From Spirosoma validum (GTDB taxonomy: Bacteria; Bacteroidota; Bacteroidia; Cytophagales; Spirosomataceae), in assembly GCF_014699035.1 (NCBI RefSeq), contig NZ_JACXAA010000002.1, positions 186,001-250,000 on the forward strand: a stretch of DNA of 64,000 nt, in the 5' to 3' direction. Each line of letters opens with the position of its first letter. Position 1 is the first letter of the stretch. The notes under the pieces are model-generated. The model worked only from the letters and a program-made list of their open reading frames with translations, was not told where the DNA came from and did not search any database. The translations under genes were made by a program, and so were the position numbers. Below, piece after piece: positions 8,979 to 16,969 of the stretch.

Positions 8979-8998
8979 ATAACATTGATTATACAACA
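8979..8998 (+). repeat. 20-nt direct repeat, copy 1
   Basis: ATAACATTGATTATACAACA. It matches copies at 9537 and 10139 to the pattern ATAACRTT-N2/3-TTATACAAYA. It lies 51-70 bases upstream of the DoxX-family reading frame. Confidence 0.6.
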
Positions 8999-9048
8999 AA
9001 AATAACTGCACAACTCTGAGTCATGTTACTCAGATCTACTAGGACAAC

Positions 9049-9501
9049 ATGAAAAGCATCTTCGCGACAAACCCCGCTAGTATAACGCTCTTAATTGCTC
9101 GGCTCGCTTTAAGTATCACCGTATTCCCCCATGGTGCACAAAAATTACTAGGCTGGTTTGGAGGTGGGGGATTTGAGGGGACTATGGAATTCTTAACGAA
9201 TGGGTCAGGTCTTCCTTGGCTAGTGGCATTGCTAGTCATCCTAATTGAATTTTTTGGCTCACTAATGCTTGTTATTGGTATTGCCACACGGGTAGTCGCT
9301 TTAGGTATTTTGGGCAATTTTATAGGCATCGTCTTGGCTTCGCATTTGCATAGCGGTTTTTTTATGAACTGGACAATGGAAGCGGGCAGGTAAGAAGGAC
9401 TAGAATATTTTATACTGCTACTCGGCCTAGCATTAATTTGTCTGATCGGTGGGGGTGGTGAAGCCAGCCTGGATGTAGAAATAGCGAAACGTATTATATA
9501 G
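9049..9501 (+). pseudogene. DoxX family membrane protein, interrupted by an in-frame stop
   Basis: The first 114 codons encode a DoxX-type small membrane protein: ALSITVFPHGAQKLLGWFGG is the family's first-helix signature, followed by two more helices. The frame meets TAA at 9391-9393. Reading on in the same frame for 35 codons gives EGLEYFILLLGLALICLIGG and an ending SLDVEIAKRII, which is the normal fourth helix and tail of DoxX proteins. No frameshift is needed, so a single nonsense change explains it. The truncated product might still be made but would lack its last helix. Surrounding DNA is AT-richer than the neighbours. Confidence 0.8.
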
Positions 9502-9536
9502 TGTTAATTTACCAAGTGATTCTCCATTTGCTTAAC

Positions 9537-9557
9537 ATAACGTTTACTTATACAATA
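9537..9557 (+). repeat. 20-nt direct repeat, copy 2
   Basis: ATAACGTTTAC followed by TTATACAATA. Same motif and orientation as at 8979 and 10139, and located between the DoxX frame and the NTR-like gene. Confidence 0.6.
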
Positions 9558-9625
9558 ACTATAGATCTATGCAATAATAAGCTTTTAGGCATCTTAAAGA
9601 ATGGAATCCATCCTTGGCTCAACCG

Positions 9626-10075
9626 ATGCACTTATTTATATACCCGCGGTCTTTAGTCCTAGCTTTATCCATCAGCTTGCTGGTATCGGTGAGTGGTTAT
9701 GGCTGTAGCTGTCAAGACGGGGGCTCTATCCTAGACAATATAAATGTTTCATCTATTGTCTTTTCTGGCACAGTACTTTCCATTAACAAAACGGATGACA
9801 ATAGGGGATGGATAGCCTATAAAATTAAAATTGATCGGCTTTTTAGGGGCAAGGTTAAATCGAATGTAGTGATCCTTTGGACTCACAGCGGAAACACATC
9901 TTGTGGGGTAAAATTCGCTTCTAGAAAGGTGTTGATCTATGCACAAGATGCCGCTTTTTATCGGCTAAAGTCGTACGTTAAAGGTTTCTCCTTTTATACT
10001 AATGTGTGCCTGCGAAGTGGTTCTTATTCGCTTTCTGAAGCGAAGGGAATACTACAGGCATTAAAACGAATCTAA
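9626..10075 (+). CDS. secreted NTR/TIMP-like Cys-containing protein
   Basis: A 149-residue protein with a signal peptide (about residues 1-25) and a mature start at or near GCSCQDGG, a C-x-C beginning like that of netrin/TIMP-like (NTR) domains. Later blocks fit an OB-fold-like barrel: VFSGTVLSIN, then YKIKIDRLFRGKV, TSCGVKF and FYTNVCLRSG, with paired Cys likely forming disulfides. The ATG at 9626 is chosen over an in-frame TTG at 9614. It stands alone in an AT-richer patch between repeat copies 2 and 3. The assignment rests on pattern only; the function is unknown. Confidence 0.55.
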   Translation: MHLFIYPRSLVLALSISLLVSVSGYGCSCQDGGSILDNINVSSIVFSGTVLSINKTDDNRGWIAYKIKIDRLFRGKVKSNVVILWTHSGNTSCGVKFASRKVLIYAQDAAFYRLKSYVKGFSFYTNVCLRSGSYSLSEAKGILQALKRI

Positions 10076-10138
10076 TTGAACTTAAGCTGAAAACGACGCC
10101 GGCCATTTTGGGAATTAGCCTAAGTTGAATCACTTTAC

Positions 10139-10158
10139 ATAACGTTAGTTATACAATA
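10139..10158 (+). repeat. 20-nt direct repeat, copy 3
   Basis: ATAACGTTAGTTATACAATA. It ends 36 bases before the stop of the convergent FGGY kinase gene. An imperfect hairpin (arms near 10076-10088 and 10118-10130, TTGAACTTAAGCT against AGCCTAAGTTGAA) lies between the NTR-like gene stop and this copy. Confidence 0.6.
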
Positions 10159-10194
10159 CCCCTTGTAAAAGTGCAAACTAACCATAAGACACTT

Positions 10195-11658
10195 TTACAA
10201 CTTTTTCAAATCTTCTTCCCACTGCTTAAAAGCTTTTCGGTAAACTTTATTGCGTGCTGTATCCGGCTCGAACGTATCGCCAAAGGTGACGCGTTCGGCG
10301 GCTTCGTCCAGCGTTTTCACCTCGCCAATTGCTTTGAGCGTCAGTAACATGGCACCCATCGAACCACTTTCGTTGCTTTCATTCAGCCGTACCGGGACGC
10401 CAGCCATATCGGCCAGCATCTGAACCCATAACGTCGACTGGGCAAAGCCGCCGTTGGCGTGAATCATCCGCGCCGAGTCCGTATGCTGGGTCAGTAGCTC
10501 ATTGATACTAAGCAGATTAAACAGAACACCTTCCAGCGAAGCACGCACAAAATGCGCGCGCGTGTGTTGCCAGTCTACATGCAGGTACGCGCCACGTACG
10601 GACGCATCCCACAACGGAGCACGTTCACCCTGAAGATAGGGCAGAAACAACAGACCATCAGAACCGGGCGGAATCGTTGAAGCTTCTTTCAGGACAGTTT
10701 TGGTATCCTGCTGCGTCAATTTTTCGGTGACCCATTCCAGTACGTTGCCTCCGTTATTGGTTGGGCCGCCGACAACGTAGTACCCTTCGTCCAGGTAATA
10801 GCAAAACAGGCGACCCTCGGCGTCGCGGAGCGGTTTCCGGACGGTCTGGCGAATGGCTCCACTGGTACCGATGGTTAACGTAGCAGTACGTGGTTTAATG
10901 GCACCCGCACCAAGATTAGCCAGGCAACCATCCGACGCGCCAATGACGAGAGAAACGCCCTCGGTAAGTCCCGTTTTTTCTGTTTCAGAATTCGGTACGT
11001 AGGATCGCTGATGGGTAGTCGGAACCGGCGTTGAGAGTTGGTCAGGACGAACGCCAGCATAATCCATTGCCTTCTCGCTCCAAACCCGTTTGCTTTCGTC
11101 AAACAAACCCGTAGCGGTAGCGATGGAAAAATCGACTTCAAACTTACCAGTTAGTTTATGCCACAAAAACTCTTTGATCGAGCCAAAATGAGCCGTTCGA
11201 CGTAACAGACGAGGATCATGTTCGCGCATCCAGGCCAGCTTGCAAAGCGGAATCATCGGATGAAGCGGTGTTCCTGTTTCTTCATAAATCGCTCTTCCCA
11301 AATCGGCCTGCGTCGTTCGGAGCGCTTTCGCTTCGGCCTCGGCGCGGTTGTCGGACCAAAGAATAGCATTGCCCATTGGGGCGCCATCGACATCCATCGG
11401 CAGCAAACTGTGCATGGCCGTACAGAAAGCGACGTGCGTAATCGTGTATTTCTTCTGTTCAGCTTCCCGAGTGACCTCGTTCATGACCTGCACAAAGGCC
11501 GCCCATAGTTCGGCTGGATCTTGCTCAGCGTAACCCGGCTCGGGATTAAGCGTCGTGACGGGAGCGGATGCATGGGCCACAATCTTGCTCAGGTCCAACG
11601 GCATGGCCAGCGCTTTTACGTTGGTCGTACCGACATCAACGCCAACGATACAGTTCAT
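10195..11658 (-). CDS. FGGY-family carbohydrate kinase, gluconokinase-like
   Basis: A 487-residue two-domain sugar kinase. The ATP-site start is CIVGVDVGTTNVKALAM, the second phosphate loop is TATLTIGTSGAIRQT, and the C-terminal block IHANGGFAQSTLWVQMLADM is diagnostic of FGGY kinases. The pattern best fits the gluconokinase/xylulokinase branch; phosphorylation of gluconate by ATP is the likeliest reaction. An upstream ATG at 11694 would start inside a long hairpin, so the ATG at 11658 (MNCIVGVDVGTT) is preferred. It is the last gene of a minus-strand sugar-acid group. Confidence 0.85.
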   Translation of the reverse strand: MNCIVGVDVGTTNVKALAMPLDLSKIVAHASAPVTTLNPEPGYAEQDPAELWAAFVQVMNEVTREAEQKKYTITHVAFCTAMHSLLPMDVDGAPMGNAILWSDNRAEAEAKALRTTQADLGRAIYEETGTPLHPMIPLCKLAWMREHDPRLLRRTAHFGSIKEFLWHKLTGKFEVDFSIATATGLFDESKRVWSEKAMDYAGVRPDQLSTPVPTTHQRSYVPNSETEKTGLTEGVSLVIGASDGCLANLGAGAIKPRTATLTIGTSGAIRQTVRKPLRDAEGRLFCYYLDEGYYVVGGPTNNGGNVLEWVTEKLTQQDTKTVLKEASTIPPGSDGLLFLPYLQGERAPLWDASVRGAYLHVDWQHTRAHFVRASLEGVLFNLLSINELLTQHTDSARMIHANGGFAQSTLWVQMLADMAGVPVRLNESNESGSMGAMLLTLKAIGEVKTLDEAAERVTFGDTFEPDTARNKVYRKAFKQWEEDLKKL

Positions 11659-11677
11659 AGAGTGAGGGTTAGCAGTT

Positions 11678-11754
11678 GTAACCTGGACGGCCACGTCCGG
11701 GTGAAGTAAAATCTGCTCGTTAAAATACGACCCGGACGTGGCCGTTCGGGTTAC
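11678..11754. repeat. long intergenic hairpin, GGACGGCCACGTCC family, copy 2
   Basis: Left arm 11678-11702 and right arm 11730-11754 pair with two mismatches and share the CTGGACGGCCACGTCCGGGT core with copy 1. The right arm overlaps the last codons of the amidohydrolase gene, so the element supplies that gene's stop region. It lies between two co-directional genes. Confidence 0.85.
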
Positions 11755-12578
11755 ATCAGTTTATAAAAAGCCACAGCATTTGCGCCAAATACTTTTTCCC
11801 GAACCTCCTCACCCCAGGGCGCTACGTATTCCTCGATCAATGTTTTGACCTGCGTGTAATTCGCAGCAACCAGACATACGGGCCAGTCGGAGCCAAACAT
11901 CAGCCGGTCAGGGCCGAACTGTTCAAAAACGACATCCAGATACGGGAAAAAATCGCGTTTGCTCCAGTTCTGCCAATCTGCTTCCGTAACCATGCCTGAT
12001 AGTTTACACGATACGTTCGGTTGCGTGGCCAGTTGGGTCATAAAATTCGACCAGCGACTAATTTCCTGTTTCTTGATGTACGGCTTCGCCAAATGGTCGA
12101 TCACAAAGTTGACCTCGGGCACGGCACGTACCAGATGAAGCGCGGCTTTGAGCTGACTGGGATAAATCAGAATGTCGTACGTGAGGCCAAACGCGGCCAA
12201 CTGCCGGATTCCTTCCACAACCGCCGGACGCGTCAGAAAATCGTCAGGTTCGGCCTGCGCTACGTGTCGGTAGCCTTTGATTTCAGGGTGTTGTGCGAAC
12301 GCTTCCAGCCGTTGAGACAATTGTTCAGACTGTAGATCGACCCAGCCAACTACGCCTTTCACGATGTCGTAGTTCTGGGCCATATTGACCAGAAACAGCG
12401 TTTCGTCTTCCGACTGAGATGCCTGCACGGCCACACAACCATCGATTCCGTTTGCCACTAAAACTGGTTCCAGATCGGCGGGCAGAAAATCACGCTGAAT
12501 AATGGCCATATCGTCCGTAATCCACGAATCACGGACAGGGTCGAAATGCCAGAAATGTTGGTGAGCGTCGATGGTCAT
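11751..12578 (-). CDS. amidohydrolase family protein, L-fuconolactonase-like
   Basis: A 275-residue TIM-barrel metal hydrolase. The first metal motif is DAHQHFWHF at the N-terminus, with the later Asp in LMFGSDWPVC, both characteristic of the fuconolactonase/2-pyrone-4,6-dicarboxylate lactonase branch. These enzymes open sugar lactones such as L-fucono- or L-rhamnono-1,4-lactone. The FAH-family hydrolase upstream and the FGGY kinase downstream support a sugar-acid pathway. Exact substrate uncertain. Confidence 0.85.
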   Translation of the reverse strand: MTIDAHQHFWHFDPVRDSWITDDMAIIQRDFLPADLEPVLVANGIDGCVAVQASQSEDETLFLVNMAQNYDIVKGVVGWVDLQSEQLSQRLEAFAQHPEIKGYRHVAQAEPDDFLTRPAVVEGIRQLAAFGLTYDILIYPSQLKAALHLVRAVPEVNFVIDHLAKPYIKKQEISRWSNFMTQLATQPNVSCKLSGMVTEADWQNWSKRDFFPYLDVVFEQFGPDRLMFGSDWPVCLVAANYTQVKTLIEEYVAPWGEEVREKVFGANAVAFYKLM

Positions 12579-12580
12579 AA

Positions 12581-12670
12581 ATAAAAGGAGAAGAGGGAAG
12601 AAAGGGAGGAGGGGAAGAAAGGGAGGAAACGAAAAAGAATTTATTTTCCTTTCTTCCCTCTCCTCCTTTT
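12581..12670. repeat. GA/CT-rich intergenic hairpin, copy 1
   Basis: A purine-rich left arm (12583-12605, AAAAGGAGAAGAGGGAAGAA) pairs with a pyrimidine-rich right arm (12648-12670). It fills the gap between the amidohydrolase start and the FAH gene stop. Related elements lie at 17829, 20761 and 34232. Confidence 0.8.
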
Positions 12671-13526
12671 ACTCCTTATAACTTACCGCCGTCTGTTTTT
12701 GCTCGCCCAGTCCTTCGATGCCTAATTCCACGACGTCGCCGGGTTTGAGGAAACGTTGGGGCTTTAATCCCATGCCTACGCCAGCGGGTGTGCCGGTAGA
12801 AATTACGTCGCCCGGCAGTAAGGTCATGAACTGGCTGATGTAGCTGACAAGCGTCGGGACGTTGAAAATCATATCGTCGGTATTCGAGTTCTGCAACTCT
12901 TCCCCGTTAATCTTCAGCCATAAATTCAATCCATTCGGATTCGGAACTTCATCTTTCGTAACCAGATACGGTCCGAGTGGCGCATACGTATCGGCGCTTT
13001 TTCCTTTCACCCACTGACCGCCCCGCTCCAGTTGCCAGGCGCGTTCGCTATAATCATTGTGAACGGCGTATCCAGCGATGTAATCCGTAGCCTGATCCAG
13101 TTCCACGTAACTGGCTCGTTTGCCAATAATAATGGCTAATTCAACTTCCCAGTCTGTTTTTTCGGAGCGTTTCGGAATCACTACGTTGTCGTTCGAACCG
13201 ACAAGTGCTGTAGTAGATTTGAAAAACAGAATGGGTTCGGCCGGGGAGGCTGCACCCGTTTCGGCCGCATGTTTAGCGTAATTGAGGCCAACACACACAA
13301 TTTTTGATGGACGTTTTACGCAGGAACCGAAGCGCTCATCTGCTGATACGTCGGGACAGGTATGGGCGTGAGCCGTGAGCCAATGTGCCAGCCGTTCAGG
13401 GCCGTTGCTGGCAAAAAATGACTCGTCGTAGTCTTCGCCGAAGTGCGTTACGTCAATGTGTTGGCCGGTGGGTAAAACAACGCCGGGATGTTCGTGGTCG
13501 GGCTGACCGAAGCGAAAAAGTTTCAT
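12669..13526 (-). CDS. fumarylacetoacetate hydrolase family protein (2-keto-3-deoxy-sugar acid type)
   Basis: A 285-residue FAH-family enzyme. The substrate loop IVCVGLNYAKHAAE and the metal-binding acidic cluster in KTDWEVELAIIIG are present, as is the late GDVISTGTPAGVGMG block. Members hydrolyse or decarboxylate beta-keto acids; next to a fuconolactonase-like gene the likeliest role is cleavage of a 2,4-diketo-3-deoxy sugar acid in oxidative L-fucose or L-rhamnose catabolism. It is probably first in the unit, divergent from the GH5 gene across 257 bases. Confidence 0.85.
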   Translation of the reverse strand: MKLFRFGQPDHEHPGVVLPTGQHIDVTHFGEDYDESFFASNGPERLAHWLTAHAHTCPDVSADERFGSCVKRPSKIVCVGLNYAKHAAETGAASPAEPILFFKSTTALVGSNDNVVIPKRSEKTDWEVELAIIIGKRASYVELDQATDYIAGYAVHNDYSERAWQLERGGQWVKGKSADTYAPLGPYLVTKDEVPNPNGLNLWLKINGEELQNSNTDDMIFNVPTLVSYISQFMTLLPGDVISTGTPAGVGMGLKPQRFLKPGDVVELGIEGLGEQKQTAVSYKE

Positions 13527-13740
13527 GTAAGACAGGAATACGTTGACTCGAAAAGCAGATTACGACGCAAGTTTAATCATTAAAATCGCTTGAGTAAGCA
13601 ATTATCGTGGTCAGATTCACCACAAGGTTCGCTATGACTTGCCCGTTACACTCGTTCTGTCAGAAGAAATGGATGTATACCCTTTAAGATTTATTATTTA
13701 ATAAAACTGCAAATGTGCATATTAGTAGTTATTGAAATAA

Positions 13741-13748
13741 TAGATTTG
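13741..13748 (+). promoter_or_regulatory. candidate -7 element upstream of the GH5 gene
   Basis: TAGATTTG matches the Bacteroidota -7 consensus TAnnTTTG and lies 36 bases before the GH5 ATG. No good -33 TTG is seen at the usual 19-21 base spacing, so this is a weak call. Confidence 0.35.
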
Positions 13749-13783
13749 TTATCTAATAAGCTCACCTTATTCCTTCTCCAATT

Positions 13784-16747
13784 ATGAAAATCAATACGTT
13801 ACTTCTCTTGGGGCTCTTATTCACCAGTTTATTGGGGAGCGCTCAAACACCTACTCCGTTGGCCGCCAACGGACGGCTTAAAGTTGTGGGTAACCAACTG
13901 ACCAACGAAGCAGGTAAAGCGATCCAGCTACGCGGCATGAGTTCGCACGGTCTGCAATGGTTTGATCAATGTTATACACAGGCGTCGGTGCAGGCACTGG
14001 CTAGTAATTGGGGCGTTGATCTGTTTCGGGCCGCCATGTACGTCGATGAGGGCGGGTATCTTAATAACCAGAGCGGTTTACGCGCTAAAATCAATCAGAT
14101 TGTCGACTGGACAGCGCAGGCGGGAGTATACTGCATCATTGACTGGCACGTACTGAACCCCGGTAATCCCAACGAACGATTGTCTTATGCCATTGATTTT
14201 TTTCGGACGATGGCGCAGACCCACGCGGGCAAAAAGAACGTCATTTATGAAATCTGTAACGAACCAAATGGTGTAGACTGGAACACCATTAAAAGCTATG
14301 CCGACCAGGTTATTCCGGTTATTCGGCAATATGATCCCCAGGCAATTATTCTGGTCGGTACGCCCCAGTGGTGCCAGCGCCCGCAGGACGTATTAAGTAA
14401 TCCCCTCACGGGCGCTAATGCGTACAACATCATGTACACCTTCCACTTTTACTCGGCTTCTCATTTTTTTCAGAATGATATAAAATCCGTGACGAATCAG
14501 TTGCCGTTATTTTGCAGCGAGTGGGGAACCTCGACCTATTCGGGTGGGGGTAGTCTTGATTTCAACAATGGGCAGGCATGGCTGGATTTGATGGCCGGCA
14601 ATAACCCGTCTGGTCAGAAAATAAGCTGGTCGAACTGGACATTCTCCGATGCGGGTGAATCGTCGGCGGGACTCAATTCGGGCGCCTGTAATGCTCAACA
14701 GTGGAACAATACCAGCCAATCAGGTACGTGGGTAAAAGATCATATTCTGAATCCCGCTGATGACTTTGGTCCGCCAACCCCTTCGGTTTCTATTGTCAGT
14801 CCGGCGAATAACACAACAGTCAACATTGGGACCAATCTGGTGATTAACGCCAGCGTTACTAATGCGACGGCAACAGCGGTCGAGTTTTACAATGGATCAA
14901 CGTTTTTAGGCTCAGACGCTACGTCGCCTTATTCCTGGACGGTTGCGGGTATTCCGCAGGGGACGTATTCATTTACGGCAAAAGCGTTAGTAAGCAGCGG
15001 TAATCTAACATCGTCGGTCGTAACGGTTACGTCGGCTCCGACTCCGAATCAGCCGCCAACCGTAAGCCTAACGTCGCCAGCGAATAACGCATCGTTCGCC
15101 ACCCCGGCAACTATTGCCATTGCCGCCACGGCAACTGATACGGATGGCAGCATTGCCAAAGTTGAGTTTTACAATGGCTCGAACAAACTTGGCGAAGATG
15201 TCACGGCTCCCTACACCTATTCCTGGACGGGTATGCCCGCCGGAACCTACACGCTGACGGCCAAAGCGACCGATAATCTAGGGGTCATCACTACGTCTGC
15301 TCCCGTTACGATACTGGTGTACAATCCGGGGAGTCCAGACCCAACAGCCGACCTAATCGGGCCAGCGTGTGTGTACAAAAACGCAGTACAAGTATTTGAG
15401 GTTAATGCGAGTAAGTTAGCCAACGCAACCAGTTTCTCGTGGTGGAGTACGGGTTCCACCAAAAGCATTACGGTCGTTCAGCCGGGCAAAGCAAGCATTG
15501 ATTTTGGTCCTGATTTTTCGGGTGGTCAGGTTTGCGTAGGTATCAATTACTCAGCTTCTCCCTGGTATATGCAGTATTGTAAAGACATAGCAGTCTGCGC
15601 CGGTACGCCACCGACAACGCCCACCAATCAGGCACCAACCGTAACCCTGACGTCACCCGTTATGAACGCTACGTTCACGGCTCCCGCTACAATTACGCTA
15701 ACGGCGTCGGCCAGCGATGCGGATGGCAGTATCGCCAAAGTCGAGTTTTTTAACGGTACGACGAAAATCGGTGAGGACGTTACGTCGCCTTATGCATACA
15801 CCTGGAGCAGCGTTGGAGCAAATACGTACGCCTTAACGGCAAAAGCAACGGATAATCAGGGGGCAACGACAACGTCGGCTGTGGTTACCATCCAGGTCAA
15901 TAATCCAGCATCCACGAATCAGCCGCCAACCGTAGCGTTAACCTCACCCGTCATGAATGCTACGTTCACGGCCCCAGCTACTATAAATCTGGCGGCATCG
16001 GCCAGCGATCCGGGGGGCAGTGTTGCTAAAGTGGAATTCTTTAATGGGTCGAATAAAGTAGGGGAAAGTACTGCGTCTCCCTATACCGTGGCATGGAACA
16101 GCGTATCGGTTGGAACGTACACGCTGACGGCCAAAGCAACTGACAATCTGGGAGCTACGGCAACGTCTACGGCGATCACGATTCAGGTGAATAGCGCAAC
16201 GCCACCACCAGCGAATACGAGTGCGGATCTGATCGGGCCTGAGTGTGCCGCGAAAAATGCCGTGCTGGTGTTTGATGTAAATGCGCGCCATCTGCCCAAC
16301 GCGACTCAGTTCAACTGGTGGTGTACCGGATCAACGCAGAGCATTACCCCAACGCAACCCGGTAAAGCAACCATTAATTTTGGTCCTTACTTTACGGGAG
16401 GCAATGTGTGTGTCGGTATAAATTATTCAGCGGCTCCCTGGTATCAGTCGTTCTGTAAAAACGTAACGGTCTGTACGTCAAGCTCCCGGATTGGGTTTGA
16501 CGACGTAGCGGATAATGTGGTGTTTCCAAATCCGACAAACGATCGGTTTTCGTTCGTAGCGGAGCGGGCTATTCAATCAATGAACGTAGCGGATGAGATG
16601 GGTCGGGAACGATTGAAGCTAGGATCTGCTAAAGCAGGGCAAACCATTACATTCGGCGAGCAGCTTTCGGCGGGTACGTACCTGCTAAACATTCAGTATA
16701 CGGCTCACGAGCGGAGAACGATTAAATTGCTAAAAGTGGGTCGTTAG
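13784..16747 (+). CDS. secreted modular GH5 glycanase with Ig-like repeats and a T9SS sorting domain
   Basis: A 987-residue secreted enzyme. Signal peptide 1-20. The GH5 catalytic domain spans about 30-320, with the acid/base Glu at residue 160 in YEICNEPNG and the nucleophile Glu at 246 in LFCSEWGTS; the family fits endo-beta-1,4-glucanases. Next come two Big_9-like Ig domains (about 334-515), an unrecognised Cys-containing domain (about 520-606, starting ADLIGPACVYKNAV), two more Ig domains (about 614-800), a second copy of the unrecognised domain (about 808-895), and a type IX sorting domain (about 905-987) with FPNPTNDRFSF and a basic end. It is probably attached to or released from the cell surface by type IX secretion. 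Substrate inferred from the family. Confidence 0.88.
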   Translation: MKINTLLLLGLLFTSLLGSAQTPTPLAANGRLKVVGNQLTNEAGKAIQLRGMSSHGLQWFDQCYTQASVQALASNWGVDLFRAAMYVDEGGYLNNQSGLRAKINQIVDWTAQAGVYCIIDWHVLNPGNPNERLSYAIDFFRTMAQTHAGKKNVIYEICNEPNGVDWNTIKSYADQVIPVIRQYDPQAIILVGTPQWCQRPQDVLSNPLTGANAYNIMYTFHFYSASHFFQNDIKSVTNQLPLFCSEWGTSTYSGGGSLDFNNGQAWLDLMAGNNPSGQKISWSNWTFSDAGESSAGLNSGACNAQQWNNTSQSGTWVKDHILNPADDFGPPTPSVSIVSPANNTTVNIGTNLVINASVTNATATAVEFYNGSTFLGSDATSPYSWTVAGIPQGTYSFTAKALVSSGNLTSSVVTVTSAPTPNQPPTVSLTSPANNASFATPATIAIAATATDTDGSIAKVEFYNGSNKLGEDVTAPYTYSWTGMPAGTYTLTAKATDNLGVITTSAPVTILVYNPGSPDPTADLIGPACVYKNAVQVFEVNASKLANATSFSWWSTGSTKSITVVQPGKASIDFGPDFSGGQVCVGINYSASPWYMQYCKDIAVCAGTPPTTPTNQAPTVTLTSPVMNATFTAPATITLTASASDADGSIAKVEFFNGTTKIGEDVTSPYAYTWSSVGANTYALTAKATDNQGATTTSAVVTIQVNNPASTNQPPTVALTSPVMNATFTAPATINLAASASDPGGSVAKVEFFNGSNKVGESTASPYTVAWNSVSVGTYTLTAKATDNLGATATSTAITIQVNSATPPPANTSADLIGPECAAKNAVLVFDVNARHLPNATQFNWWCTGSTQSITPTQPGKATINFGPYFTGGNVCVGINYSAAPWYQSFCKNVTVCTSSSRIGFDDVADNVVFPNPTNDRFSFVAERAIQSMNVADEMGRERLKLGSAKAGQTITFGEQLSAGTYLLNIQYTAHERRTIKLLKVGR

Positions 16748-16757
16748 CGTTCTGGTT

Positions 16758-16851
16758 CTTTTGACCGAAGGCGCTAAGGTATTCGCAAAGCTCACAGAGG
16801 GATATTCCTTTGCGTTCGTTGCGAATACCCTAGCGCCTTTCCGGTTAAAAG
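16758..16851. repeat. long hairpin downstream of the GH5 gene
   Basis: The left arm from 16758 (CTTTTGACCGAAGGCGCTAA onward) pairs with the right arm ending at 16851 (CGCCTTTCCGGTTAAAAG) over about 30 bases with few mismatches. It starts ten bases after the GH5 stop and probably ends that transcript; arm length suggests a palindromic repeat more than a simple terminator. Confidence 0.7.
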
Positions 16852-16969
16852 AAAGTTGACGCAGATGATACGGTCCAGCAACCGTTCCTACAATTTTTGG
16901 CGTATGATTCAAAAAAGTAATATATCATTGTGCTATCATTTTGATATTACCTTTTAAATCTTTACGACA

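Noticed and set aside
8979..10158. Integron attC sites for the three direct repeats
   Set aside because: The G of a GTTRRRY core is not kept in copies 1 and 2, the paired R/L boxes could not be laid out, and no integrase gene is in the window. Kept only as a cassette-like arrangement.
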